Source: Lachnospiraceae bacterium UBA4381 (GTDB lineage: Bacteria; Bacillota; Clostridia; Lachnospirales; Lachnospiraceae). From it: a stretch of 20,107 nucleotides of DNA. The DNA is taken from contig DGRT01000155.1 in the NCBI GenBank assembly GCA_002391105.1, forward strand, positions 1-20,107. Reading direction: 5' to 3'. This document shows, piece after piece, positions 8,501 to 14,638 of this stretch; within the stretch, counting starts at the first letter, position 1; each line of letters starts with the position of its first letter. Both the position numbers and the translations under genes were made by a program. The notes below the pieces were generated by a model, which was given only the letters and a program-made list of their open reading frames with translations, did no database searches and had not been told where the DNA came from.

Positions 8501-9145
8501 ATATACTGCTGCCTTCTCCGACTGCTTACGAAGAGGCTCTATACGTTCCTCAAGACCGGAAATGATATCATTTACCCTGTCGAGATTAACATGCTCTGCT
8601 TCCAGTCTCTTCTCTGTAAGCTGTTTGTTCTTTTTATATTTAACTATACCTGCAGCTTCATCAAAAAGAGCTCTTCTGTCATCAGGCTTATCAGAAAGGA
8701 TTCTTTCTATCTGACCCTGTCCTATAATGGAATAACCCTCTTTACCGATACCTGTATCGAAAAACAGGGAAGTAATATCCTTAAGTCTTGTTACATTTCC
8801 ATTTAACAGATATTCACTTTCTCCGGATCTGTAAACACGTCTTGCCACAGTAACCTCGTTATAATCTATGGCAAGGGCATGATCAGAATTGTCAAAGGTA
8901 ATTGCAACATAAGCCGCTGCCTGAGGCTTCCTGAGCTCTGTTCCGGCAAATATTACATCCTCCATCTTGGAGGATCTTATCTTTGATGCACTCTGCTCAC
9001 CCAGAACCCAACGTACAGCATCGGCTACATTACTTTTTCCGGAACCATTCGGGCCTACTATACCGGTTATTCCCTTTTCAAACCTGAAATCTATCTTATT
9101 AGCAAAAGATTTAAAACCATTTACTTCTATACTCTTTAAATACAT
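5588..9145 (-). CDS. smc: Chromosome segregation protein SMC, 1185 aa
   Basis: The condensin ATPase that, with ScpA/ScpB, organises and helps segregate the nucleoid. The head has Walker A GPNGSGKS at residues 31-38, the ABC signature LSGGEKSLTA from about 1089, and Walker B FCLLDEIEAALD at about 1113. Two long Glu/Lys-rich coiled coils (roughly 165-500 and 680-1030) flank a globular hinge at about 510-670, containing IGVVADII and the glycine-rich SGELINPGGAMSGGAYR. The length is normal for bacterial SMC. The ATG at 9145 has AAAGGA upstream. It lies 26 nt after rnc, the conserved rnc-smc-ftsY order of Firmicutes. Long opposite-strand open frames here are composition shadows of the coiled coil. 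Confidence 0.98.
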   Translation of the reverse strand: MYLKSIEVNGFKSFANKIDFRFEKGITGIVGPNGSGKSNVADAVRWVLGEQSASKIRSSKMEDVIFAGTELRKPQAAAYVAITFDNSDHALAIDYNEVTVARRVYRSGESEYLLNGNVTRLKDITSLFFDTGIGKEGYSIIGQGQIERILSDKPDDRRALFDEAAGIVKYKKNKQLTEKRLEAEHVNLDRVNDIISGLEERIEPLRKQSEKAAVYLELKARQKTLDINSFLLEVDKVRDKLDENKENLDITEAEIQRLQEEFDYTKTEYDRLEETLEELNQKMDNAKDVINKKNLENEHSDGEIRVIKQKISSQDVISAEINAQIERFEKRKSELEKELDGFLANKKAISEEESKRKKAADELDRERINKEQEEQGIAGEIDAAKSDIFERVSIEGSLKGKIARYDTMLESINLRRTELKSRLLSNKSEEEKLTSEKKILDTQHTSLEESLRTNREKLSKCETELRQVSDRGTTVKNEIQKYTQTVIGLQSRYESLRNLTERYEGYGQSIKSVMEHRGSNKKVIGVVADIISVEKEYETAIETTLGSSIQNIVTEDEETAKQMIAYLRQNKLGKATFLPITSVTRRGNVNPDVLREKGVIGVASKLVKADKKYEGIVVSLLGRSIVVENIDTAISLARKYNQTLRLVTPSGELINPGGAMSGGAYRNSSNLLGRKRELEDIQSSIGETNNLLRKAREEDATLTMRRETLREERQSLTSQIQKMEIDYSSVSVSLKNINEKLAAISKSFADIKKENTDIDNQVVQIENNKKELFDTGKQHKDAINEKQELISRLEVELGNKRDEKHAVEDKLSDINLKLAEIRQDLSHVDSDVNRVTFDISEFEKEKENARRRLSDNSENVKKLNQEMETLETQKLDNDKAIADELVRLEGYTREKDEINRTHKDFFERREKLSSEINGLEKSAYTLKLQIEKLEEEKDKVSNYMWEEYELTYSSAELLKTEDYDNPAELKKEMNIVKQKLKSLGDVNVNAIEEFKEVSERYDFLSGQRDDILKAEDNLRDIINDLDRQMKETFAQKFKDIQVTFNKVFKELFGGGKASLILVDEENLLETGIIINAQPPGKKLQNMMVLSGGEKSLTAISLLFAIQSLKPSPFCLLDEIEAALDDSNVSRFAKYLDKLTDHTQFVVITHRKGTMEAANRLYGITMQEKGVSTLVSVNLIEDKLDD

Positions 9146-9171
9146 AATTTTTCCTTTGATTTTTAATCCAT

Positions 9172-9867
9172 CTATTTAAGCTCATCCTCAAGATTAAGAG
9201 CAATAATAGTCTGATGTGCCGCAACCTGCTCAGCCATTTTCTTTGTAGGACCAACGCCCTCTTCATAGTTTACACCATCTATCATCGCTATAGATCTGTA
9301 GATCCTGTTATGCTCCGGTCCTGTAATTCCCAGAAGCTTATACTCCAGCTTCTGACCTCTTGCCTGGGCATACTCCTGAAGGATAGACTTGGCATCGTAG
9401 AATCTTGAACGATGTTCTATATCATTCAGAAGAAATCTGTTGATATACTTTTCCGCCTCTTCCATTCCACCATCAAGAAAAATCGCTCCCAGAACAGACT
9501 CAAAAAGATCACACAGAATAGAAGGTCTGTCTTTACCTCCGGTCAGCTCTTCTCCATGACTGAGATACAGATAATCTCCAAAGCCATTTTCCTTTGTAAT
9601 CTGCGACAGGGTATATTCGCAGACCAGACTTGCACGCAGCTTCGTAAGCTCTCCTTCTGTTTTTTCGGGGTATTTGAGAAAGAGCTCTTTACTTGAAACA
9701 AACTGAAGTATTGCATCTCCCAGAAATTCATATCTTTCATAGGAGATAAGCCCTTCACGCGACTCATTTGCATAGGATTTATGTCTGAAGGCTGTATCCA
9801 GATGCGAGATATCCTTGAAATGATATCCAATTATCTTTTCAAATTCTGTATAATCATTTTTCTTCAT
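9172..9867 (-). CDS. rnc: Ribonuclease III, 231 aa
   Basis: A double-strand-specific endoribonuclease that processes rRNA precursors and structured mRNAs. The catalytic domain has the signature ERYEFLGDA at residues 44-52, where most members have ERLEFLGDA. Acidic residues E44, E47, D51, D120 and E123 (in ILCDLFESVLGA) match the metal-binding set. A C-terminal dsRNA-binding domain (about 156-225) starts DAKSILQEYAQ and ends with the GPTKKMAEQVAA helix. The start ATG at 9867 is preferred: AAGGGA lies about 11 nt upstream and the reading overlaps plsX by only 14 nt. An ATG at 9897 would add ten residues and overlap plsX by 44 nt. In many bacteria acpP lies between plsX and rnc; here it is absent. 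Confidence 0.97.
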   Translation of the reverse strand: MKKNDYTEFEKIIGYHFKDISHLDTAFRHKSYANESREGLISYERYEFLGDAILQFVSSKELFLKYPEKTEGELTKLRASLVCEYTLSQITKENGFGDYLYLSHGEELTGGKDRPSILCDLFESVLGAIFLDGGMEEAEKYINRFLLNDIEHRSRFYDAKSILQEYAQARGQKLEYKLLGITGPEHNRIYRSIAMIDGVNYEEGVGPTKKMAEQVAAHQTIIALNLEDELK

Positions 9868-10861
9868 AGTCTTCAAATCCCTTGATAATCTTTCCATTTA
9901 CATCATTTTCCACGAAATTAACACACTGTCTTATAGAGGATATAACCTCTCCCTCTTTAGAATTACCATGAATCTTGACTACAAGACCTTTAAGTCCAAG
10001 AAGTGGTGCTCCTCCCTGATCAGAGGCATCAAATCTTTTAAGAGTATTCTTCATACTGCTCTTTATCAACATAGCACCGAGCTTACTCTTAAATGAAGAT
10101 AAAAATGCACTCTTCAGTTCCTTTAGCAGCATCTTGGAAAGACCTTCATACAGCTTGATTATAGTATTTCCAACAAAACCATCCGCTACAATGACATCAG
10201 CCTTTCCATATGGAATGGCTCTGGATTCTATATAACCGGTAAAATTGATGATATTACTTTCTTTAAGAAGCGGATATGTAGCCTTGATCTGGGCATTTCC
10301 CTTTTCTTCTTCTGTACCAATATTAGCAAGAGCAACTCTTGGATTCTTTATGCCACATACGGATTCCATATATATAGAACCCATTTCAGCAAACTGAAGA
10401 AGTACCTCCGGCTTAACATCCACATTGGCACCACAGTCCAGGAGAAGAGCCGGTTCAGCAGAGGTTGGAAGCAGATGAGCCAGCGGTGTTCTCTTAACTC
10501 CCTTAGCCCTTCCAACTATAAACTGACCGCCTGCCAGTATAGCTCCTGTACTTCCTGCTGAAATAAATGCATCTGCCTTTCCGTCTTTAACTAGGGTTAG
10601 TCCAACAACCAATGAAGAATCCTTCTTCTGTCTGACAGCATTTACAGGAGACTCATTAGGGCTTATCTCCTCTGTAGCGTTAACAACTTCTATTCTTTCC
10701 CTGTCATATTCATATTCCTTAAGATAATCCCTGATTTCATTTTCATGTCCAACCAGAAATATCTTAACATTTTCATACTTTTTAGTACCTTCAACGGCAC
10801 CCTTTACTGTGAAAGCAGCACCATTATCTCCGCCAATAGTATCAATAACAATGTTGATCAT
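9854..10861 (-). CDS. plsX: Phosphate acyltransferase PlsX, 335 aa
   Basis: PlsX converts acyl-ACP and phosphate to acyl-phosphate, the acyl donor for PlsY in phospholipid synthesis. It is a peripheral membrane, cytosolic-side enzyme. The N-terminus INIVIDTIGGDNG corresponds to the conserved AIDAMGGDxxP start. Other family blocks are SAGSTGAILAGG, LLDCGANVDVKPE, ANIGTEEEKGN and VADGFVGNTIIKLYEG. The start at 10861 has GGAG 7 nt upstream; the 31-residue in-frame extension to 10954 has no family features. The stop overlaps the start of rnc by 14 nt. It heads plsX-rnc-smc-ftsY, driven by the promoter at 10975-11003, and is separated from rpmF by a terminator. FapR often controls this gene in Firmicutes, but no convincing FapR site is seen. 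Confidence 0.96.
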   Translation of the reverse strand: MINIVIDTIGGDNGAAFTVKGAVEGTKKYENVKIFLVGHENEIRDYLKEYEYDRERIEVVNATEEISPNESPVNAVRQKKDSSLVVGLTLVKDGKADAFISAGSTGAILAGGQFIVGRAKGVKRTPLAHLLPTSAEPALLLDCGANVDVKPEVLLQFAEMGSIYMESVCGIKNPRVALANIGTEEEKGNAQIKATYPLLKESNIINFTGYIESRAIPYGKADVIVADGFVGNTIIKLYEGLSKMLLKELKSAFLSSFKSKLGAMLIKSSMKNTLKRFDASDQGGAPLLGLKGLVVKIHGNSKEGEVISSIRQCVNFVENDVNGKIIKGFEDYEEK

Positions 10862-10974
10862 TTTTTCTCTCCAGATAATAATTATAGTATGTAAATCAAA
10901 AGCATCACTAAATGCATCTATGACAAAGTAAGCGATGTAACCCGCTTCATTCAAGTCAGATATGCAACTTATAT

Positions 10975-11003
10975 ATTTTAGTCTAATTAAAAGTATAATG
11001 CAA
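10975..11003 (-). promoter_or_regulatory. Sigma-A promoter of the plsX-rnc-smc-ftsY unit
   Basis: A minus-strand -35 TTGCAT (11003-10998), 17-nt spacer, and -10 TAAAAT (10980-10975). The -35 begins at the base following the rpmF terminator T-tract, so termination and re-initiation are packed together. The predicted start near 10968 leaves a leader of about 107 nt. The architecture closely resembles the ilvA promoter. Confidence 0.6.
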
Positions 11004-11030
11004 CAAAAAAAGCAGGCATAAACCTGCTTT
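11004..11030 (-). terminator. Intrinsic terminator after rpmF
   Basis: On the minus strand, AAAGCAGG (11030-11023), loop TTTATG, CCTGCTTT (11016-11009), then a run of Ts to 11005. This is an 8-bp perfect stem with a U-tract, about 30 nt after the rpmF stop. It should uncouple rpmF from plsX. Confidence 0.88.
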
Positions 11031-11059
11031 CCTGTTTCATTATTATGTTCTCTCGAATA

Positions 11060-11239
11060 TTAACCTACAGAGATAATCTCCTTCTGGCCATAAGAACCAC
11101 AATTCTTACAAACTCTATGAGGCATCGTGAGTTCTCCACACTTAGGACACTTAACAAGATTAACAGCGCTCATCTTCCAGTTTGCTCTTCTCTTGTTACG
11201 TCTTGCCTTAGAAATCTTACCCTTTGGACAAATTGACAT
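11060..11239 (-). CDS. rpmF: 50S ribosomal protein L32, 59 aa
   Basis: A small zinc-ribbon protein of the large ribosomal subunit. It starts MSICPKGKISKARRNKRRANWK, basic and typical of the clostridial form. The four-cysteine ribbon is CPKCGELTMPHRVCKNC, so this is the zinc-binding (C+) paralogue. The start at 11239 is decided by GAGGAGGTG with an 8-nt spacing; a 14-residue upstream extension has no support. It is transcribed alone, from the consensus promoter at 11291-11319 to the terminator at 11004-11030. The DUF177/YceD gene usually upstream is missing; a 397-bp region of repeats stands in its place. Confidence 0.97.
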   Translation of the reverse strand: MSICPKGKISKARRNKRRANWKMSAVNLVKCPKCGELTMPHRVCKNCGSYGQKEIISVG

Positions 11240-11290
11240 CTCGGAAACACCTCCTCTTCTAATAATTGGGTTCAAAACCACACTTGACCC

Positions 11291-11319
11291 ATTATAATGA
11301 TTAAGTATAAGCTTGTCAA
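11291..11319 (-). promoter_or_regulatory. Perfect-consensus sigma-A promoter of rpmF
   Basis: The minus strand shows TTGACA (11319-11314), exactly 17 nt, then TATAAT (11296-11291): both hexamers match the consensus fully. An A-rich stretch AAAAAAATAAG lies directly upstream of the -35 and may act as an UP element. The predicted start near 11284 gives a leader of about 45 nt. Four tandem repeats lie upstream. Confidence 0.85.
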
Positions 11320-11330
11320 CTTATTTTTTT

Positions 11331-11429
11331 ACAAACTTCATTAAGTGTTATTTTATATACTTCACTTGTGCTATATTTAACAAACTTCAACAGTGTTATT
11401 CTTTACAAACTTTACTGGTGTCTATAATA
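11331..11429. repeat. Four imperfect tandem repeats of 24-25 bp upstream of the rpmF promoter
   Basis: On the plus strand, units begin at 11331, 11355, 11380 and 11405 (periods 24, 25, 25). The shared core is ACAAACTTCA, then 3-4 variable bases, then GTGTTAT, then T/A-rich sequence. Units 1 and 3 are closest to the consensus; unit 2 starts ATATACTTCA and unit 4 has ACAAACTTTA. They end 11 bp before the -35 box, a position suited to an activator array or to an A-tract-rich upstream element. No known regulator motif is recognised. Confidence 0.8.
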
Positions 11430-11449
11430 CATCTCCAGCATAATTTAAA

Positions 11450-11615
11450 ATATGCAAATCTGACAATGCTTTTTGAGACCATTTTGGGCCTCGGCGCTTA
11501 GCGATTCAGCTATCGACGAAGGAGATGGCTGAGAGCTTAGCGAGCGAAGCGGCCGCTAGGGGCGCCCAAACTGAGCGAAAGCGATGTCGAAAAAAGTATT
11601 CGTCAGATTGCATAT
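11450..11615. mobile_element. MITE-like 166-bp foldback element with terminal inverted repeats
   Basis: The left end ATATGCAAATCTGAC (11450-11464) and the right end GTCAGATTGCATAT (11602-11615) are inverted repeats differing by one base gap. Pairing continues inward imperfectly: AATGCTTTTTGAGAC on the left against AATACTTTTTTCGAC on the right, then TTTGGGC (11483-11489) against GCCCAAA (11564-11570). The core is visibly GC-rich compared with its surroundings. It contains palindromes AGCGGCCGCT (11548-11557) and GGGCGCCC (11560-11567) and the direct repeat GCTTAGCGA at 11496 and 11535. No ORF is present, and TA lies at both ends. This fits a non-autonomous transposon-like repeat (inference). 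The foldback may also end ackA transcripts, as no other terminator follows ackA. Confidence 0.6.
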
Positions 11616-11636
11616 CAAAGTCTGTTTAATATCCCC

Positions 11637-12836
11637 TTATTTAATCAGTTCAAGTGTCTCTCTTGCGATTGTAAGCTCTTCATTAGTTGGGATAACCACA
11701 ACCTTAACCTTGGAATCAGGTGTAGATATAACAGCCTCACTACCATGTGTAGCATCATTAACAGCATCATCAACCTCTATACCAAGATATGAGAAGTTCT
11801 CAAGTATAGCTTTTCTGGCTCTGTTGTCATTCTCACCAACACCGGCTGTAAATGCTATAACATCAACACCATTCATTGATGCTACATAGCTTCCGATGAT
11901 CTTAACTGCGCTATATACAAATGTATCAAATGCCACCTTGCACTTTGCATCACCGGCATCAACTCCGGCATTGATATCACGCATATCTCCGGATTTTTCT
12001 GACAGTCCCTGAAGACCTGACTGCTTATTCAGGATATTCAGAACCTCATCAACCGACTTATCCTCTTTATTTGCAATATACTGAATAATAGCAGGATCAA
12101 TGTTACCACTTCTAGTAGCCATTATCATTCCTTCAAGTGGTGTAAGACCCATAGATGTATCAACTGATTTTCCGCCCTGAACAGCAGTAATACTTGCACC
12201 ACCACCTATATGACATACGATAACCTTGGAATCCTGAACAGGCTTATCAGCATATTTGGCAGCAATCTTTGATACATAGCTGTGGCTGGTTCCATGGAAG
12301 CCGTAACGACGAACCTTGTATTTCTCATAATAGCTGTAAGGAATACCATAGATATAAGCCTTCTCCGGCATAGTCTGATGGAAAGCAGTATCAAAGGTTA
12401 CACACTGAGGCGTATCCGGCATAAGCTTCTGGCAGGCTCTGATACCAAGAAGATTTGCAGGATTGTGAAGAGGTGCAAGATCAGAGCACTCCTCTATCTT
12501 CTTTATGACATCCTCATCTACAACCACTGATGAGCTGAAATACTCACCACCATGAACTACTCTATGTCCTACAGCATCAATCTCGGCAAGAGAACTGATT
12601 GCTCCATCCTCCGGACTTACAAGAACATCGATAACTGCCTGAAGAGCCACTCCGTGATCAGGCATATCAAATACCTTTTCCTTCTTCTCTCCGGTCTTTG
12701 AACTATCATACTTTATTCTACTGCCATCAATACCGATTCTTTCACAAAGTCCCTTTGCAAGAACCTGCTCAGAATCAGAATCAATAAGCTGATACTTAAG
12801 TGAAGTTGAACCTGCGTTAATTACAAGAATTTTCAT
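11637..12836 (-). CDS. ackA: Acetate kinase, 399 aa
   Basis: AckA transfers phosphate from acetyl-phosphate to ADP, giving acetate and ATP, the energy-yielding end step of acetate fermentation. The sequence shows the ASKHA-fold phosphate-1 motif VINAGSTSLKYQL at the N-terminus (commonly NAGSSSLKY), VGHRVVHGGEYF with the substrate arginine, FDTAFHQTMPEKAY, YGFHGTSHSYVS with the catalytic histidine, and GVGENDNRARK near the C-terminus. The length is normal. The ATG at 12836 has AGGAGG 5 nt upstream. A terminator closes the upstream diguanylate cyclase gene only 33 nt before this start, and I see no convincing promoter in the remaining gap. Phosphotransacetylase, often adjacent, is not here. The stop is followed by the MITE-like region. 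Confidence 0.97.
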   Translation of the reverse strand: MKILVINAGSTSLKYQLIDSDSEQVLAKGLCERIGIDGSRIKYDSSKTGEKKEKVFDMPDHGVALQAVIDVLVSPEDGAISSLAEIDAVGHRVVHGGEYFSSSVVVDEDVIKKIEECSDLAPLHNPANLLGIRACQKLMPDTPQCVTFDTAFHQTMPEKAYIYGIPYSYYEKYKVRRYGFHGTSHSYVSKIAAKYADKPVQDSKVIVCHIGGGASITAVQGGKSVDTSMGLTPLEGMIMATRSGNIDPAIIQYIANKEDKSVDEVLNILNKQSGLQGLSEKSGDMRDINAGVDAGDAKCKVAFDTFVYSAVKIIGSYVASMNGVDVIAFTAGVGENDNRARKAILENFSYLGIEVDDAVNDATHGSEAVISTPDSKVKVVVIPTNEELTIARETLELIK

Positions 12837-12869
12837 TTTTGCCTCCTGATATTTCCATTAATAATTTAT

Positions 12870-12898
12870 AAAAACTGCTGAACTCTTCAGCTCAGCAG
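12870..12898 (-). terminator. Intrinsic terminator between the diguanylate cyclase gene and ackA
   Basis: On the minus strand, CTGCTGA (12898-12892), a 10-nt loop, TCAGCAG (12881-12875), then TTTTT. The 7-bp stem with a short U-tract lies just after the diguanylate cyclase stop and 33 nt before ackA. Because of that closeness it may leak or act as an attenuator. Confidence 0.75.
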
Positions 12899-12905
12899 CG
12901 ATTAT

Positions 12906-14609
12906 TTATGTCTCTCCTTCTCTGCCATCAATAGTGATGCGTCCACGTCCATGCTCCTTACTGTAATACATGGCCTTATCTGACTTATCGAGAACATCAT
13001 TTATATTATCACAGGTTTCAGGGTAGCAGGCAATACCCATACTGGAATTGATCGTTATCCTGAAATCTTCATATTCCACAACTGTATTCTTAATAGCCTC
13101 ATGAGCATCACAGAGAATCTTGTAGGTTTCCTCCACACCCTTACCACGAAGGATAAGCAGGAACTCCTCACCACCATATCTGACAGCCGTACCGTCATAT
13201 TTTTTAGCAAACTCAGCATCTATTCTGGCAACAGCCTTTATAACCTCATCTCCTGCCAGATGCCCGTAAGTATCGTTAACTCTCTTGAAATGATCTATAT
13301 CCAGCATACATACTGTGAATACATCGCCGGATGCCATAACCTCTTCCTTAAGCTCCGGATAGAATTTGTTGAAGTAGATACGGTTATATATTTTTGTAAG
13401 TCCATCCTTTTTAGCCATATCCTCAGTCTGAAGATAAAGCCTGTCTGAAATAAGGGCAGATGTAAAATCCATAAGAGAGGACTCATAGAATGCATAACCA
13501 TTTTCAAAAAAGTCATATTTACTGGAGGTAATGACCATTACACCATATATATTATCATTTTCATAAGCCGGAAATGCAACTGCATTACACAGATTTCCAC
13601 CGGTCAGAAATGGATACTTAAAATCATAGTTATCACATAATACCAGCGGATTGGTCGATGCACGTCTTCTTACAGCGTCATAGATATTTCTAATATCCTG
13701 TTTCAGAAGAGTTTCGGCAACACTGTTTTCAGAAATAACCTCAAGATAAGGGTCATCATTCATATATATATCCTTTTCAAGATATATAGCCGCTGCACCG
13801 GTCTGCTTGATCTTAACAACATTTTCCAGCATGACATGTACATTCTTCTCTACATCAAAGCTTGCAGCAAAATACTTCATAACCTCGATAAGCGATCTGG
13901 TTTCATCATTTATCTTGGCAAGATCATCATTCGCCTTGGTAAGATTAATCTTCTGATAATTTATCTCACTATTAACCTTCTCAACTCTTTCCTGGAACTT
14001 AAGAAGCTTCTTGTTCTCTGCTATAACATCAGCATTTCTAAAATACAGTCTGGTATATCTGTCATCGAGAACTGTAATTGCTTTATAAAATGAATCATAG
14101 AACACATACATAACAAATCCAAGTATTGCAATTACAATAACATAAAGCAGCAGCCAGGCACCTTTCACTTCACCTCTGCACTGAATAAAGGAAAGGATTA
14201 TACCGGATACAACTCCTATACCAATATACTTAATATAGTTATAAAATGAATTGAAAACATCACCGAAGATAATATCCTGAATCAGTAAAAAGAATATCAG
14301 ACATATAAGAGCGATATTAAAAACAACCGGAAGACAGGTAAAACAACTCCCAATCAAAAGAACTATTATAAAGATATATGTTCTGAGCTGTAATACAAGT
14401 GTAGGAAACCTTCTTAGAGTATTTCTGAAGAGTGCTTCATCACACAGAAGAAATACAACCAGACTGATACAATAATAAACTGTAGCGGTGTTACTGGATA
14501 CTAATTCGGCTCCTCTGGATAAAAGAACAAGAGAAAGCATCAGAGCATAAGCTATTCTATTTATTATTTTCATGCTTTTAAGATACTTAAGCTTGAAATC
14601 CTCAGTCAT
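12906..14609 (-). CDS. Membrane diguanylate cyclase (GGDEF domain), 567 aa
   Basis: The likely activity is c-di-GMP synthesis from two GTP. The N-terminal 175 or so residues hold about six hydrophobic segments, for example ALMLSLVLL, YYCISLVVFLLC, YIFIIVLLIGSCF, LICLIFFLLI, IGIGVVSGIILSF and LLLYVIVIAILGFVMYVF. A coiled coil follows (about 190-245), then a region resembling a GAF sensor (about 245-390), then the GGDEF domain (about 398-560). The active site is GGEEF at 479-483, with metal aspartates in LDIDHFKRVND. The inhibitory RxxD site, expected just before RYGGEEF, reads KYDG, so classical product inhibition may be missing. No EAL domain is present. It lies 29 nt after coaE and ends at its own terminator. 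The GAF call is by layout only. Confidence 0.93.
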   Translation of the reverse strand: MTEDFKLKYLKSMKIINRIAYALMLSLVLLSRGAELVSSNTATVYYCISLVVFLLCDEALFRNTLRRFPTLVLQLRTYIFIIVLLIGSCFTCLPVVFNIALICLIFFLLIQDIIFGDVFNSFYNYIKYIGIGVVSGIILSFIQCRGEVKGAWLLLYVIVIAILGFVMYVFYDSFYKAITVLDDRYTRLYFRNADVIAENKKLLKFQERVEKVNSEINYQKINLTKANDDLAKINDETRSLIEVMKYFAASFDVEKNVHVMLENVVKIKQTGAAAIYLEKDIYMNDDPYLEVISENSVAETLLKQDIRNIYDAVRRRASTNPLVLCDNYDFKYPFLTGGNLCNAVAFPAYENDNIYGVMVITSSKYDFFENGYAFYESSLMDFTSALISDRLYLQTEDMAKKDGLTKIYNRIYFNKFYPELKEEVMASGDVFTVCMLDIDHFKRVNDTYGHLAGDEVIKAVARIDAEFAKKYDGTAVRYGGEEFLLILRGKGVEETYKILCDAHEAIKNTVVEYEDFRITINSSMGIACYPETCDNINDVLDKSDKAMYYSKEHGRGRITIDGREGET

Positions 14610-14638
14610 AATATCTATACCCCATACAACTCATAAAA

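Larger units (their letters stand above)
11240..11636. other. Gene-free region between ackA and rpmF (397 bp)
   Basis: The longest non-coding stretch in the window. In transcription order it holds the 166-bp foldback element, a 20-bp A/T spacer, four tandem repeats, a perfect sigma-A promoter and the rpmF leader. No remnant of a DUF177/YceD reading frame could be made out on either strand. Confidence 0.85.

Noticed and set aside
7767..8806. Long plus-strand open frames (179 and 185 codons) opposite smc
   Set aside because: Ser/Leu/Phe-rich shadows of the coiled-coil codons, with no ribosome site and no family resemblance.
10880..10890. TATAAT close to the plsX start as its promoter
   Set aside because: No acceptable -35 at 16-18 nt, and the transcript would begin at the ribosome site itself.
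10862..10954. N-terminal extension of PlsX by 31 residues
   Set aside because: No family homology features and no SD; the start at 10861 has GGAG at good spacing.
10977..10993. A 17-bp weak dyad (TTTTA ... TAAAA) near the plsX promoter as a FapR operator
   Set aside because: Only 5-bp A/T arms match; the central bases do not follow the TTAGTACCTAGTCTTAA-type pattern.
11331..11429. Tandem repeats as a small CRISPR array
   Set aside because: Units abut directly with only a few variable bases inside each, there are no 30-40 bp unique spacers, and no cas genes are present.
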